64,000 nt of DNA from Aselliscus stoliczkanus (Eukaryota > Chordata > Mammalia > Chiroptera > Hipposideridae), in NCBI GenBank assembly GCA_033961575.1, contig CM066736.1, forward strand, positions 2,699,501 through 2,763,500. The letters are read 5' to 3'. The position numbers and the translations under genes were made by a program. A model generated the notes under the pieces. It was not told the DNA's origin, ran no database searches, and was given only the letters and a program-made list of their open reading frames with translations. Each line of letters begins with the position of its first letter. The stretch's first letter is position 1. Shown in pieces: positions 62,346 to 64,000 of this stretch.

Positions 62346-62698
62346 ACCAGTGAGATATTGGGTTTTCATTAGCCACAATATTTTTGTTGATCTGTTCAAT
62401 CCCAGAATACACTAAAAACAGTTCAGGAATCATTAATTCATATCTCTGTGAAGAAAGCAAACCTACTAACTGGGTTTAATAAAGGTTTTCTTGTTGTTTT
62501 GTTCTTTAAGTTGAGATTCTATAGTCAAAGTAATGTGTTCAAATATTGCTCGTGATCCCCAAAGGACCCCAGAGGCGGTCTTTGCCACCAGCCCGCCCTG
62601 CGCAGCTGACCCCAAACCTTGGCTGAGCCTCCTCGTGCCCCCCACCCTCTCCCCTGAGCCAACCCCTGAGCACGCAGGCCGAGTCGGCATCCCGAGCT

Positions 62699-63490
62699 GC
62701 TGGCCCGGGGCGGCCTCGGTCGCCTGTGCTGATCCAGGGTGGTCTCGGTCGCCTGTGCTGATCCAGGGCGGCCTCGGTCGCCTGTGCTGATCCAGGGCGG
62801 CCTCGGTCGCCTGTGCTGATCCAGGGTGGTCTCGGTCGCCTGTGCTGGCCCGGGGCGGCCTCGGTCGCCTGTGCTGATCCAGGGCGGCCTCGGTCGCCTG
62901 TGCTGATCCAGGGCGGCCTCGGTCGCCTGTGCTGATCCAGGGTGGCCTCGGTCGCCTGTGCTGATCCAGGGCGGCCTCGGTCGCCTGTGCTGATCCAGGG
63001 CGGCCTCGGTCGCCTGTGCTGATCCAGGGCGGCCTCGGTCGCCTGTGCTGATCCAGGGCGGCCTCGGTCGCCTGTGCTGATCCAGGGCGGCCTCGGTCGC
63101 CTGTGCTGATCCAGGGCGGCCTCGGTCGCCTGTGCTGATCCAGGGTGGTCTCGGTCGCCTGTGCTGATCCAGGGCGGCCTCGGTCGCCTGTGCTGATCCA
63201 GGGTGGTCTCGGTCGCCTGTGCTGATCCAGGGTGGCCTCGGTCGCCTGTGCTGATCCAGGGCGGCCTCGGTCGCCTGTGCTGATCCAGGGTGGTCTCGGT
63301 CGCCTGTGCTGATCCAGGGTGGCCTCGGTCGCCTGTGCTGATCCAGGGTGGTCTCGGTCGCCTGTGCTGATCCAGGGTGGTCTCGGTCGCCTGTGCTGAT
63401 CCAGGGCGGCCTCGGTCGCCTGTGCTGATCCAGGGCGGCCTCGGTCGCCTGTGCTGATCCAGGGCGGCCTCGGTCGCTTGTGCTGAGCCC
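62699..63490. repeat. 29-bp minisatellite, about 27 copies
   Basis: Head-to-tail units of 29 bp built of ggcggcctcggtcgcc and tgtgctgatccag. Most differences are C/T at two CpG-linked places (ggcggcctc or ggtggtctc). The first unit, and one near 62846, have ctggcccgggg in place of ctgatccaggg; the last degenerates (cgcttgtgctgagcc). As 29 is not a multiple of 3 and no stop occurs on the minus strand, open frames of up to 472 codons arise without coding. Confidence 0.97.
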
Positions 63491-63845
63491 GCTGAGCTCG
63501 GACATCAGCCATCACATCGCCCAGGACCCACCAGCCCTTCCATTGCAGGGCCCCGGCCTGGACCCTCGCGGGCGCTCGGCGATGCTCTGAGGCCGCGTGT
63601 TGAAACAAGGCGGCGGCCCTGCAGCCGCCCTCCCGCGGCGTTTGGCGTCCCGACAGCGGTCCCCAGTCATTGTTCAGACCGGACCCTTCAGCATCTCCGC
63701 TCCCCGGGGACGTGCGGCCTGCAGGCTGCTGGCTCGGCTCCAAACGCGCCCCAGGCGGCCCCACCCAGCGAGGGGAGCGGGGAAGGGAGGCAGGATGGGC
63801 GGCTGGGTGGAGGACAGAGCCCGGGGGAAGGGCGCATAGGTTTCT
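63491..63845. other. GC-rich flank of the minisatellite
   Basis: CpG-rich to 63840, with short frames on both strands. No exon borders or domains. Confidence 0.4.
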
Positions 63846-63914
63846 GTTGTTGGTTTTTGGGTTTTGTTTTGACGGCAGTGTCACTGGCCCTCATCTGTAG
63901 GACCCGAACCGGGG
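63846..63914 (-). mobile_element. 5'-truncated tRNA-derived SINE (short type)
   Basis: Plus-strand T-rich tail, then gacggcagtgtcactggccc, and gacccgaaccgggg, where it stops. The head is missing, as in other truncated copies. Confidence 0.8.
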
Positions 63915-64000
63915 AATGCATAGTTTCTTTTAAAAAACTATTTCCAGAGTTGGTTGACATTGTTTTCAGATACTTACTTCAAAACGGGTGTATTTTGCTG

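Noticed and set aside
62466..63884. 472-codon minus frame with a repeating protein pattern
   Set aside because: It follows the 29-bp array. A second frame is open too, since 29 is not a multiple of 3 and the unit has no stop on that strand. No start context or conserved ends.

Overview
The window is nuclear DNA from a placental mammal. Three things point there: two spliced exons of a vertebrate-only gene family (TMEM132), a background of mammalian repeats (L1, L2, MIR, MER5A-type hAT, MaLR LTRs), and long intergenic or intronic stretches with microsatellites. A tRNA-derived SINE with the head gggccggccgagtgg is present in several copies and looks lineage-specific. Its longer form ends in ggatggctcagct plus an A-tail, which resembles SINEs I associate with yinpterochiropteran bats. 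A laurasiatherian, possibly a bat, is my best guess, but the species is not proven.

Only one protein gene can be supported. At the left edge on the minus strand are the last two exons of a TMEM132 gene, best matched to TMEM132B (2863-3054 and 1131-1964). They encode the membrane-proximal ectodomain, the single transmembrane helix and a cytoplasmic tail that stops much earlier than in the relatives I know. Earlier exons are not visible. Everything to the right is therefore either a very long upstream intron of this gene or, past an unseen boundary, intergenic DNA.

Layout: 1-3.1 kb, gene 3' end. 3.1-20.7 kb, introns or intergenic DNA with an MLT1-type LTR, an L1 interrupted by an LTR-like block, a 241-bp TA-flanked mariner-type MITE and SINEs. 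20.8-21.7 kb, a polypurine GGA tract of about 890 bp. 21.7-30.7 kb, L2, L1 and MIR relics with microsatellites. 31.0-31.5 kb, a ten-copy 43-bp minisatellite grown inside an old LINE-like repeat. 35.7-37.3 kb, L1, L2 and SINE insertions. 37.95-39.66 kb, a strong CpG island with no recognised gene. 41.0 kb, a SINE with perfect 15-bp target duplications and an unexplained 5' extra segment. 45.7-52.0 kb, L1-rich. 52.8-53.2 kb, a second CpG-rich patch. 56.6 kb, a partly dimeric SINE. 62.7-63.5 kb, a 29-bp minisatellite of about 27 copies.

The long open frames over the GGA tract, both minisatellites and the CpG island follow from repeat period or base composition and are not reported as genes. I see no CRISPR array, operon, prokaryotic system or RNA gene. 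The points most worth a second look are the truncated TMEM132B tail, the orphan CpG island, the GGA tract, the two minisatellites and the SINE architectures.
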